DNA of 61,134 nucleotides from Armatimonadia bacterium (GTDB lineage: Bacteria; Armatimonadota; Zipacnadia; Zipacnadales; JABUFB01), in contig JBDKVB010000153.1 in NCBI GenBank assembly GCA_039679385.1, positions 1 through 61,134 on the forward strand, read 5' to 3'. The notes beneath the pieces are model-generated. The model was not told the DNA's origin and did not search any database. It worked only from the letters and a program-made list of their open reading frames with translations. The position numbers were made by a program, and so were the translations under genes. Shown one piece after another: positions 25,444 through 33,663 of this stretch; position 1 is the first letter of the stretch; each line of letters begins with the position of its first letter.

Positions 25444-26502
25444 GTGGCCAAGACGCTCAAGGTTGGCGTGATCGGTGTTGGCGGGATCGCGCGGTCGCAT
25501 TTCCCCGGCTGGAAGGAAAGCCCGATCGCGGAGATGATCGCCTTCGCCGACATCAACCCGACGGTGCTCAAGCAGCAAAGTGAGGCGCACGGAGTCGAGC
25601 GGCAGTACGAGGACTGGAAGGACCTCATCAACGACAAGGACATCGACATCGTTGATGTGTGCACCCCGAACATGTACCACACCGAGGCAACCGTCGCTGC
25701 GCTGAACGCGGGCAAGCACGTGATCTGCGAGAAGCCCCTGGCGCCCACGCCGGCCGACATCAAGAAGATGATCGCCGCCCGTGACAAGAGCGGCAAGCTG
25801 CTCATGACGGCCCAGCACTTCCGCTTCCAGGGCACCGCCCAGGCGCTCAAAGCCGAGATCGACACCGGCGCCCTCGGCGACGTGTACCATGCACGAAGCT
25901 GGATGCTCCGCCGGGGCTGGTACCCGGTCCGGCCGGGCTTCATCTACAAGAAGAACTCCGGCGGTGGCCCGTGCATCGACATCGGTGTGCACATCCTCGA
26001 CCTCACCCTGTTCATGATGGGCAACCCGCGTCCGGTCACGGTCTCCGGCGTCACCGGCGACAAGCTCTCCAGGATGCCCGGTGCCTTCTCACAGTGGCAG
26101 CTCGCCCCCATCCCCAAGGATGTTGACGTCGAGGAGTTCGCAGCCGCCTTCGTGCGGTTCGACAACGGCGCTACCCTCATCCTCGAGGTCAGTTGGCTGC
26201 TGCACCACAAGACCCCCGGCGAAGACATGCAGATGTGGCTGTACGGGACCAAGGCGGGCGTCCAGTGGCCCACCAACGAGTTCGTCATGTCCAACAACGA
26301 GACGCGCCAGATCATGAATATGCAGATCTTCAACGCGGCTCAGGGCGAGCCCCATGCGAAGGAGTGCGTCGCCTTCGCCGAGGCAGTCGCTAACAACGCT
26401 CCGTCGCCCGTACCGGCCGAGCAGTCCATGGATGTCATCGCCATCCTCAACGGCCTCTACAAGAGCGCCGCTGCCGGTAAGGAAGTCACGCTGAAGTACT
26501 AG
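25444..26502 (+). CDS. Gfo/Idh/MocA-family oxidoreductase
   Basis: A 352-residue NAD(P)-dependent sugar or inositol dehydrogenase-like protein. N-terminal Rossmann fold with G-V-I-G-V-G-G-I-A, then C-E-K-P-L-A containing the catalytic Lys, and the C-terminal domain motif G-G-G-P-C-I-D-I-G-V-H-I-L-D with the usual Asp and His. Start is GTG 25444, 5 nt after GAGG. It is divergent from the DUF3604 gene and precedes the sialidase-like gene by 152 bp, so it may process a sugar released by neighbouring hydrolases. The substrate cannot be read from sequence. Confidence 0.9.
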   Translation: MAKTLKVGVIGVGGIARSHFPGWKESPIAEMIAFADINPTVLKQQSEAHGVERQYEDWKDLINDKDIDIVDVCTPNMYHTEATVAALNAGKHVICEKPLAPTPADIKKMIAARDKSGKLLMTAQHFRFQGTAQALKAEIDTGALGDVYHARSWMLRRGWYPVRPGFIYKKNSGGGPCIDIGVHILDLTLFMMGNPRPVTVSGVTGDKLSRMPGAFSQWQLAPIPKDVDVEEFAAAFVRFDNGATLILEVSWLLHHKTPGEDMQMWLYGTKAGVQWPTNEFVMSNNETRQIMNMQIFNAAQGEPHAKECVAFAEAVANNAPSPVPAEQSMDVIAILNGLYKSAAAGKEVTLKY

Positions 26503-26654
26503 AGCCTCACCTCGCTCCGGCACGAGTCGTGCAGGCTGGAGCCTGGCAGGTTCGCGCTTCCTCGGGTCCCGTCCGGGCCTGGTCGCCTGGACGGGACCGG
26601 TGCTATCCGCAACTCACTCTCCACTCGCCCTACCCGGGGAGGCCGGTCAGACCC

Positions 26655-28313
26655 ATGCCCAGGTCCTGCGTGCTGATCGCGTCGCTTCTCGTCATCACCG
26701 CTTGCGTGGGTTCTCAGCCCGCCCTTGCCCAAGGAGCTGTCACCATGCCCGATACCCAGGACTTCACCAGCGATCCGGCCCTCGCACCACCGACAGTGAA
26801 CACCACTCCCGGCCCCGAGTACGCAGATACCGCCCGCCTCTGGCAGGGCATCCCCGGCATCGAGCGCACTCCGGGAGGGCGACTGTGGGCCACCTGGTAC
26901 AGCGGCGGCACCACCGAGGGCCCGTACAACTACGTCGTGTTGGTGACCAGCGACGACGACGGCAAGTCTTGGAGCGGTCCGCAGTTGGTGATCGATCCGC
27001 CGGGCTTCGTCCGCGCCTTCGACCCCTGCCTCTGGACAGACCCTTCGGGACGGCTCTGGCTGTTCTGGGCTCAGGCTCTCGGACATTGGGATGGTCGTGC
27101 CGGGCTGTTCGCCATCACCTGCAGCAACCCGGAGGCGTCGTCGCCCGTCTGGACCGAACCACGGCGGCTGTGTAACGGGATCATGATGAACAAGCCGCTG
27201 GTGCTCACCACCGGCGAGTGGCTTCTTCCCGTGGCAATCTGGCGCTGGGGCTCCGGCCTCGGCAAAACGAACGCGGACCTGAAGCTGGGACTCACTCCCG
27301 AGCAGGTGAAGGCCGGCAGTCATGATATGGGGACGGAACGCGGGTCGAACGTGGTCGTCTCCGAGGACCAGGGCAAGACCTTCCGCCTTCTGGGGCAAGC
27401 CCATGACCCTCGCAGCAACTGCGACGAGCACATGATCGTCGAGCGCAAGGACGGCAGCCTCTGGATGCTGATCCGGACGGACTACGGCATCGGCGAGAGC
27501 ACCTCTACCGACGCCGGAAAGACCTGGACACCGGGGCAGCCTTCAGGCATCCAGCATCCCGTGACGCGCTTCTTCGTACGCCGCCTGGCCTCAGGCAGGC
27601 TGCTCATGGTCCGCCACGGCGAGCAGGCCGGGACGCATCGCTCACACTTGACGGCCTACCTCTCCGACGACGATGGGAAGACCTGGGTTGGTGGCCTGCT
27701 CCTCGACGCCCGCAACGGCGTCAGCTACCCCGATGGCACCCAGGGGCCTGATGGCACGATCTACCTCATCTACGACTACGACCGGGGTGGCGACCGCGAA
27801 ATCCTGCTGGCGACCTTCAAGGAGGAGGACGTCCTCGCGGGCAAGCCGGTGACGGAAGCGGTCCGTCTGCGCAACCTCGTGAACCGGCCGCCGCTGGTGA
27901 TGCGCAGCAATGCCGACGGTGAGCCACTCGCCGGTCCCGGAGCACGCCTGACCTCCGCGGCCGAGCTCGACGTGGCCAAGTATGGCGCGCTGCTCTTCAC
28001 CGACCGCACCTACCGCTTCGAGCACCTTCCCGAGGAGCTGGTCGGCAAGGCCTTCCTGCGGTCCTCGATCGGCGCCTGCGAGGCACGGTGCACCGCTGAC
28101 GGCTACGTCTGGGTCCTGACGCCCTCCGAGGGCCGCAACCGTGACAGCCTCGAGAAGCCTCTGCTTCAGCAGGGCTTCACGAAGGTGGTGCTTCGCGAGT
28201 TCCGCATCTTCGACGGCATGGCTAACGCCTGCTCGGTCTTCCAGAAGAAGCTTGCAGCCGGTGACAAGCTGCAACTGGGCAAGTGGTCGGTCGTGCTGTT
28301 CGACCCGCAGTAG
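26655..28313 (+). CDS. Sialidase-like (BNR repeat) lipoprotein
   Basis: A 552-residue exported protein with a six-bladed sialidase-type propeller. Asp-box repeats are visible as S-D-D-D-G-K-S-W, S-E-D-Q-G-K-T-F, S-T-D-A-G-K-T-W and S-D-D-D-G-K-T-W. The N-terminus has a lipobox I-T-A-C (Cys about 17), suggesting a lipid anchor; a later A-L-A-Q could be a signal peptidase I site instead. The C-terminal 100 residues (Y-G-A-L-L-F-T-D onward) are an extra domain without Asp-boxes. Whether it cleaves sialic acid is uncertain, as many BNR proteins act on other sugars. ATG 26655 follows GGGGAGG. Confidence 0.82.
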   Translation: MPRSCVLIASLLVITACVGSQPALAQGAVTMPDTQDFTSDPALAPPTVNTTPGPEYADTARLWQGIPGIERTPGGRLWATWYSGGTTEGPYNYVVLVTSDDDGKSWSGPQLVIDPPGFVRAFDPCLWTDPSGRLWLFWAQALGHWDGRAGLFAITCSNPEASSPVWTEPRRLCNGIMMNKPLVLTTGEWLLPVAIWRWGSGLGKTNADLKLGLTPEQVKAGSHDMGTERGSNVVVSEDQGKTFRLLGQAHDPRSNCDEHMIVERKDGSLWMLIRTDYGIGESTSTDAGKTWTPGQPSGIQHPVTRFFVRRLASGRLLMVRHGEQAGTHRSHLTAYLSDDDGKTWVGGLLLDARNGVSYPDGTQGPDGTIYLIYDYDRGGDREILLATFKEEDVLAGKPVTEAVRLRNLVNRPPLVMRSNADGEPLAGPGARLTSAAELDVAKYGALLFTDRTYRFEHLPEELVGKAFLRSSIGACEARCTADGYVWVLTPSEGRNRDSLEKPLLQQGFTKVVLREFRIFDGMANACSVFQKKLAAGDKLQLGKWSVVLFDPQ

Positions 28314-28316
28314 CCA

Positions 28317-28367
28317 CGGGCTTGCTAGACCACCGGGCTTGCTAGACCACCGGGCTTGTTAGACCAC
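28317..28367. repeat. Three tandem 17-bp repeats over a stop codon
   Basis: The unit CGGGCTTGCTAGACCAC occurs three times in a row (28317-28333, 28334-28350, 28351-28367); the third copy has one C-to-T change. The rightmost copy contains the TAA stop of the minus-strand Gfo/Idh gene and the others repeat the same V-V-stop context as TAG. This looks like slippage duplication of the gene's 3' end. Confidence 0.95.
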
Positions 28368-29486
28368 CGGAAGCACCTTCGAGCCTGGCACGTACTGCCG
28401 GAAGTCCGGCACCCGAATCGGCGCACCTTCCAGGGCTATCGACTGCTCGCTGATAAGCCCCGGGACTGTGATGTCCAGCGCGAAGTGGACGTCCAGCGCC
28501 GGTGGACGCTGCTCGAGGGCCGCCTCGGCGAAATCGCGGGCAACCCAGAAGTCCGTGCCGCCGTGGCCGGCTGAGGCGACCTCCTCCGGCGGCGTCTGCA
28601 TCTCGGAGGGCAGAAACTCCTCCGCGAAGTCCGTCAGCGGGAGCCAGGTGGAGTTGTCCGGCGAGCGCCCCTTGAGCCACACCTTCGCCGTCTCCTGAGG
28701 GCTCCGTGCCGACTCGTAGCAGCCTTCCGTCCCCTGCAGGCTGTAGGCGCAGGTGATGTGCGGACGCTCCGAGAGGATGTCCTGGCGCACCTTGACCATC
28801 CCGCCACGGGCCGTCCGGCAGGTCATCAGGATGCAGTCCTCCTGCTCGTAGGGCTTGCCCTCGGTGTCCAGGTAGTGGTGGCCGCTGCCGAGGCACGCCA
28901 CCGAGGTGATCCGGTCCTCGATCCACTGCAGAACGGGGCCCAGTTGATGCGTCGGATAGGTCACGCCATTGCGCCCGGACTGCCAGCGCCGTCGCCAGGG
29001 CGTCGTCACGTAGAGCTCGCGCAGAGCATGGATGTACTCGCCCTCGGAGAAGTACAAGTCGCCGAACAGTCCCCGGTGCGCCATCTCTCGCACGAGCACA
29101 TTCGGGGTCATGTAGCAGCAGTTCTCGCTGATCATGTAGGTGCCGCGGCTGTCCCTGACGGCGTCCAGCAACTCGCAGCACTGCATCAGGTCGGTCGCAG
29201 CCGGTACCTCGCTGAGGACGTGGAGGTCGCGCCGCAGTGCCTCGACAGCCTGCGGAGCATGCAGAAACTGAGGCGTAGCGATCACAACGGCATTCACGGT
29301 GCCGCTGTCCAGCATGGCGGCATAGTCGCTGAATTGGTGGGGAATCTCGTACTCCTGGGCCACCTGTGCACACCGTTCGGGCAGCAGATCACAGACCGCC
29401 GTCACCTGGCAGCCCGCAACCGAGCGCACGCCCTGGATCAGCGAAAGCCCGCGCCGGGCACCGACAAGACCAATACGCAAGGACAT
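28359..29486 (-). CDS. Gfo/Idh/MocA-family protein, divergent
   Basis: A 375-residue oxidoreductase-like protein with N-terminal Rossmann fold (I-G-L-V-G-A-R-R-G). The conserved E-K-P motif is S-E-V-P-A-A, so the usual catalytic Lys is missing. The C-terminal domain is recognisable (Y-F-S-E-G-E-Y-I-H, T-H-Q-L-G-P-V). ATG 29486 lies 8 nt after AGGTGG; a GTG four codons upstream overlaps that site. The last codons fall in the tandem repeat. It faces away from the PagL-like gene. Activity is uncertain because of the motif change. Confidence 0.82.
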   Translation of the reverse strand: MSLRIGLVGARRGLSLIQGVRSVAGCQVTAVCDLLPERCAQVAQEYEIPHQFSDYAAMLDSGTVNAVVIATPQFLHAPQAVEALRRDLHVLSEVPAATDLMQCCELLDAVRDSRGTYMISENCCYMTPNVLVREMAHRGLFGDLYFSEGEYIHALRELYVTTPWRRRWQSGRNGVTYPTHQLGPVLQWIEDRITSVACLGSGHHYLDTEGKPYEQEDCILMTCRTARGGMVKVRQDILSERPHITCAYSLQGTEGCYESARSPQETAKVWLKGRSPDNSTWLPLTDFAEEFLPSEMQTPPEEVASAGHGGTDFWVARDFAEAALEQRPPALDVHFALDITVPGLISEQSIALEGAPIRVPDFRQYVPGSKVLPVV

Positions 29487-29621
29487 GGTCAAAACCACCT
29501 ATGGAGAGTGAGAGGAGGCGTCGAGCGCGCCTTTCGCGGGTGCCTCGGCGAATCCTCCTCGAACCTGCGAGAGACGGCGACCCAACACCACGGAGCGCAA
29601 GCCCCCCAGGGAGGACGAAAC

Positions 29622-30221
29622 GTGTTCGGATTGCTCTGTGCGATAGCTGTGGCAGTCATGCTGGTTGCTGTCATCAGCCCGGCGTCATGCCAGCAGGTGA
29701 CGCCCGACGACACGAGGATGAACATGGAGGAGCTCATGCAACCGGGGCTCCAGGCGTGGACCATCTCGGCCGGCGCCGGCTTCCAGCATAACCTCCCGAC
29801 GGGCCCGCGCAGCGACCTCATCGCCGACGGATTGGAGGTCCGCTGGGAGCGCTACGACCATCCTGACCGCGCCCTCGGGCTCACCCTCGGTTACGCCAAG
29901 CTCCGCAATATCCCCGAGTACATCAACACGGTCGGCTTCGTCGGGAGCTACCGGCAGTACTGCTCCATCAAGCCCCGGCGAGCCATCTACTGGGAAGGCG
30001 CTGTCGGATTGGTCCACTTCGACTCGCTGGTGCGCGAACTCGCGACCCACACCAACTTCACCGAGCACGTCGGCTTCGGTGTGCAGTGGCCCCGTGGGGA
30101 GGCAGGCGCCTGGACCCTCGGCTACCGCTTCCAGCATGTCTCCAACGCAGGCCGCAAACGCCCCAACATCGGGCTCAACGCCAGCGACCTCCAGATTGGC
30201 TACACCACGTACCTGCGGTGA
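29622..30221 (+). CDS. PagL-type acyloxyacyl hydrolase (lipid A deacylase)
   Basis: A 199-residue exported barrel protein. Signal peptide about 1-25. The C-terminal signature Y-R-F-Q-H-V-S-N-A-G matches PagL/PF09411 with catalytic His and Ser. The third catalytic residue of Pseudomonas PagL (Glu) aligns with Asn in N-I-G-L-N-A; many homologues outside Proteobacteria seem to share that change. It should sit in the outer membrane and remove a 3-linked acyl chain from lipid A or a related lipid. Start is GTG 29622, 7 nt after AGGGAGG; a much longer in-frame reading upstream has no conserved content. It converges with the secretin gene. Confidence 0.8.
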   Translation: MFGLLCAIAVAVMLVAVISPASCQQVTPDDTRMNMEELMQPGLQAWTISAGAGFQHNLPTGPRSDLIADGLEVRWERYDHPDRALGLTLGYAKLRNIPEYINTVGFVGSYRQYCSIKPRRAIYWEGAVGLVHFDSLVRELATHTNFTEHVGFGVQWPRGEAGAWTLGYRFQHVSNAGRKRPNIGLNASDLQIGYTTYLR

Positions 30222-30242
30222 GGCCCCTCCACCGGGGCGATG

Positions 30243-32264
30243 CTACTGCGACCCACCGGAGTCGGCCACCGGCGTCTTGCGCTCGTACTCGGAGATCAGC
30301 TCTCTCGCCTTCTTGTCGCCGCCCTCGGTCGTCGGGATACCTGGAAAGGCCTTCACACTGAACCCGCTGCCCTTGGGGTGCAGTCGTCCCAGTTCTGAGG
30401 CGCCCGGCAGAATCGTCGAACTAATGAGCAGCACGCTCTGGTGATGCACGACGGCCGGTGACCGCTTGAACCGGAAGATCTGGCCGAGGTACGGAATCTG
30501 ACCCAGTATCGGAATCTCGGCGTCCGGACGCCGGTGGCTCGTCTGCACCGAGAAGGTCGAGACGGGAAACAGGTCAAGGGACTGTACCCGGAACTCCACC
30601 TGCTCCGTCTCCGACTTCCCGATCGTGTGATCTGCGATCCGGTTCAGCGGGTCCTTCGCCGCGCTATCGGCCGAACCAGACACCCGCGGCGCCTCCCGGG
30701 AGACCTTCGCATACAGAGAGAGCTCTGCCGCGTCGCCATTGGGCCCCACATGCGGCGTCACGGTCAGCGATATCCCGTCCTCAAGCTCCGACCACACCTG
30801 CCCTCGCTGCTGAGACGCCGCCATCAAGACGGCCAGCTTCTGCGCAACAGACAACTCCCCGCTCGCAGCCTGGATCACCTCGCCGGTCGTGCTCGCCTGA
30901 CTGCTCGTAGCGGTGTCGGTGCCCTTCAGGTACTCCGCGATCTGCGGCTGAAGCGCCTCGGCGGTCTCCAGCGCCTCCTTGAGCGAGGTCGGTGGCGTGA
31001 TGTCGAAGTAGCTCATTGCCTTCCCCGAGACGGTCGCCGATGACCCGTCCAGGGTCGTGATACTCGTGTTCCCGACCAGCCCCACAACGCGGCTGCCCGA
31101 GCTGCGAGCGAGGACGCGGAGGTCCTCCAACAGCGGATCCAGGTACAGGTTCTGCACGTCGTCGTGCAGTGCCCTCAGACAGGTCCGCACGACCTCGTCA
31201 AGAGCGCTCGCGGAGGCCATGAACTCTTCGGCACTGAGCTCCGGCGTCTCCTGCACGGCACGGCTCGCAATCGCGTACTGCAGGAAGGCGATTCGCGCCC
31301 GGTTCGTCGTCATGCCGGACCGAACGGCGATCCACCTGTGCGCGGAGGCATCGTAAGCGCCACCGAGGCTGGTGAGGAACCGCTCGAAGCTCCGGTCCTT
31401 TTGCTCCTCGGTCAGCCACGCACAGCCGTGGGTCACAGACTGTAGCCGTGAGGCCAGTGACTGCACAGTGGCGGCCGGGTCCTGGGCGGCTGTGAGGAAC
31501 AACAGGGCATCGAAGAGCCCCTGCACGCGTCCGGGCGTGAGCGCAATCTCATAGCCAAGCTGCTCCTTGTCCGTCATGGCCTTCGAGAAGCGGTCATCAG
31601 GGCGAACCAGGGCTGCTGCGTCCAGAATCGTCTGCACTGCATCATGGATGGCCACACGCCGGGCCCCAACCAGTGTGCTGATCTCGGCCACAGCGCGAGA
31701 CACCGCGTTTGGACTGCTCCCACTCACCTGCACTCCCCACAGATCAAGCCGGACCTCCGGCCGCGGCAGGTCGATCTGGGCGATGATCCCGCGCATCCGC
31801 AGCAGGTCGGTGTCGTTGTCCGCGCTCACCGCGATGGCACTGGTCCCGCAGGGCGTCACCGACACCGACTTGGGGATCAGCGAGAGGGTGCGCAGGATGC
31901 CGACGACCGCTGTCGCGTCGCGCAGGTAGTACAGGCGCACCACCTGGACGCGAAACCTGGCCGAGTCGTCCGCTGGCTCCTCGACCCCGGCGATCATCCG
32001 GATCATCTCTTCGACGTCTGCGACAGCGCTGTCGTCCGCGGCACTGACCATGATGCGGTTGTCGCCGATGGCCTTCAGCTTGGTGCCGGGCGCCACCAGG
32101 TCCTCCAACGCAGAGACGACCTTCTCCGCATCACTGGGCGGCTTGAGGGTGATGACGCGCAGCACGCCGGTGTCACTGGTCTCTTCCTGCGCCCTCAGCG
32201 GACCGGCGAGCATCCCCACCAGCAGCACCACCACAGCAAGCGACAGCAGAATCCGTGTACCCAC
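30243..32264 (-). CDS. Secretin-like outer-membrane protein
   Basis: A 673-residue exported protein, signal peptide about 1-25. Two N-type subdomains follow (about 35-95 and 100-185), the second containing V-Q-V-V-R-L-Y-Y-L-R-D-A and I-A-V-S-A-D-N-D-T. A long, mostly helical insert (about 200-450) is not typical. The C-terminal secretin core is visible as S-L-T-V-T-P-H-V, the E-I-P-I-L-G-Q-I-P-Y-L-G-Q-I-F motif and S-V-L-L-I-S-S-T-I. Secretins form outer-membrane channels for type II secretion or type IV pili, but no other secretion gene is nearby. It ends 21 bp from the convergent PagL gene, separated by a small GCCCC/GGGGC hairpin. Confidence 0.82.
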   Translation of the reverse strand: MGTRILLSLAVVVLLVGMLAGPLRAQEETSDTGVLRVITLKPPSDAEKVVSALEDLVAPGTKLKAIGDNRIMVSAADDSAVADVEEMIRMIAGVEEPADDSARFRVQVVRLYYLRDATAVVGILRTLSLIPKSVSVTPCGTSAIAVSADNDTDLLRMRGIIAQIDLPRPEVRLDLWGVQVSGSSPNAVSRAVAEISTLVGARRVAIHDAVQTILDAAALVRPDDRFSKAMTDKEQLGYEIALTPGRVQGLFDALLFLTAAQDPAATVQSLASRLQSVTHGCAWLTEEQKDRSFERFLTSLGGAYDASAHRWIAVRSGMTTNRARIAFLQYAIASRAVQETPELSAEEFMASASALDEVVRTCLRALHDDVQNLYLDPLLEDLRVLARSSGSRVVGLVGNTSITTLDGSSATVSGKAMSYFDITPPTSLKEALETAEALQPQIAEYLKGTDTATSSQASTTGEVIQAASGELSVAQKLAVLMAASQQRGQVWSELEDGISLTVTPHVGPNGDAAELSLYAKVSREAPRVSGSADSAAKDPLNRIADHTIGKSETEQVEFRVQSLDLFPVSTFSVQTSHRRPDAEIPILGQIPYLGQIFRFKRSPAVVHHQSVLLISSTILPGASELGRLHPKGSGFSVKAFPGIPTTEGGDKKARELISEYERKTPVADSGGSQ

Positions 32265-32326
32265 GGTAGCCCTCCCTCTCTACTCTTGACCGCGTCCGGT
32301 GTTGCAACTCAGTCCCCGACGTGACT

Positions 32327-33499
32327 TCAGGCCCCTTGGCCTGGACGTGCTCCACCACGGCTACTCAAGGGGCTCAGGTAGCCGCACCAGCGCTCCCACA
32401 GCTTCTCGCGTCCTTCCGGCGAGACCCGTTCACGAAGCTCGTCGCTGGAGGCCCCGCGATCGACCATCTCCTTGGCCTCCCGTGCCGCACGGACAAAAGC
32501 GAGCACCTTGGGGACGGTCTTCGTGTTGCACATTCCCTCCGCAACAGTCGTCGTCACTCCGCAGGCGCCATCGGCCGCCGACTGGAACACAAAGTCCTCC
32601 ACCTCCTGGCAGGTCATCTCCGTGTAGTGGAAGCTCCCTAGCCGCCAGACGAAGGGCACGCGGCACTCCCGCGCGATGATCTGTGGGGTCAGACGCGGCG
32701 AGATCGACGGATCGTAGCGCACCAGGCCGATGTCCTCAAGGAAGCGAAGCTGCTCCGGTCGCAGGTCCTCGACATGCGCATGGCGAGCGCCGGTGGTGAT
32801 CCCACGGTAGTACTGCTCCCAGGCGGGCAGCACAAGGTCGGCAAACAGATGGGGCGGAATGAAGCTGGAGATGTCGTCGGCCATTCCGCCGCCCGTGGGG
32901 TTCACGGCCGGGACTCCGCGCACAGTGCTCGCGAACCGGTGGAAGTCCAGGACGCTCCGCACCATGGCCGTCAGGAACTCCCGCACCAGCTCCGGCGCGT
33001 CCATCACCTCCATGAAGAACCCGTCGCCACGAAGCTCATAGGCCGTTGTGATCGGCCCCTCTTCGCCGAATCCAAAGCCCACTTGCTCGCCGGCAAAGGC
33101 CTCTCGCATCTTCTCCAGGAAGTCCAGGTAGAAGGGGACCATACCGGCTGTTGCGAAGTCCACGCTCTCCTTGAGCGCCCCGATCCCCTCCTGAAGCGAC
33201 CCATACACGTGCGTATGGGCGACCTCTCCCCCTTCCGGAAACAGCAGCTGCGACCCCAGGCAGTTGACGTGCCCGTAGCTGATCGCCGGGGTCGCGGGGG
33301 CCGGCAGGCTCACTTGCCCTTCGAACATCTCGCGCAGGATCGGCCGACCCTTGCGGTAGGCCTCGATGCACGCCGAGGGGTCCAGGTTGAAGTCCCGAAT
33401 CCCGATCGCACAGACTTCCCGCAGGGCTCCCTGACTGCCACTGGCGGACCAACTGAAACCCGCCTTCTCGCGGGCAACCTCGTAATCGGGTCTCGCCAT
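32327..33499 (-). CDS. Uroporphyrinogen decarboxylase family protein
   Basis: A 390-residue URO-D/MtaA-superfamily TIM-barrel protein, probably cytosolic. It has the family's S-F-I-P-P-H-L-F-A and G-A-R-H-A-H-V-E-D-L-R segments (His pair about 239-241) and P-S-I-S-P. It lacks the Arg-rich start of true HemE and there is no heme biosynthesis gene nearby, so a methyltransferase-type or unknown role is more likely. Divergent from the GH4 gene. A second family member lies 4 kb away. Confidence 0.8.
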   Translation of the reverse strand: MARPDYEVAREKAGFSWSASGSQGALREVCAIGIRDFNLDPSACIEAYRKGRPILREMFEGQVSLPAPATPAISYGHVNCLGSQLLFPEGGEVAHTHVYGSLQEGIGALKESVDFATAGMVPFYLDFLEKMREAFAGEQVGFGFGEEGPITTAYELRGDGFFMEVMDAPELVREFLTAMVRSVLDFHRFASTVRGVPAVNPTGGGMADDISSFIPPHLFADLVLPAWEQYYRGITTGARHAHVEDLRPEQLRFLEDIGLVRYDPSISPRLTPQIIARECRVPFVWRLGSFHYTEMTCQEVEDFVFQSAADGACGVTTTVAEGMCNTKTVPKVLAFVRAAREAKEMVDRGASSDELRERVSPEGREKLWERWCGYLSPLSSRGGARPGQGA

Positions 33500-33663
33500 C
33501 GATCAGTTCCTCTCATGCTTCAGCGTCTCGTCTAGAACCTTCTCCGGCGCTTCCCCAGGGTCCTTCAGACGGCCCTGCGAAGGTCTGCGTGCTGCCGGCG
33601 AGGAACAGGGCCATCGGTCACAAGCCCCAACACCTGCAATCATCCCCTGGGAGGGATCGTCAC

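Noticed and set aside
28758-29621. Long plus-strand open frame upstream of the PagL-like gene
   Set aside because: It is antisense to the Gfo/Idh gene and its translation lacks conserved sequence; only the part after GTG 29622 has a signal peptide and PagL motif.
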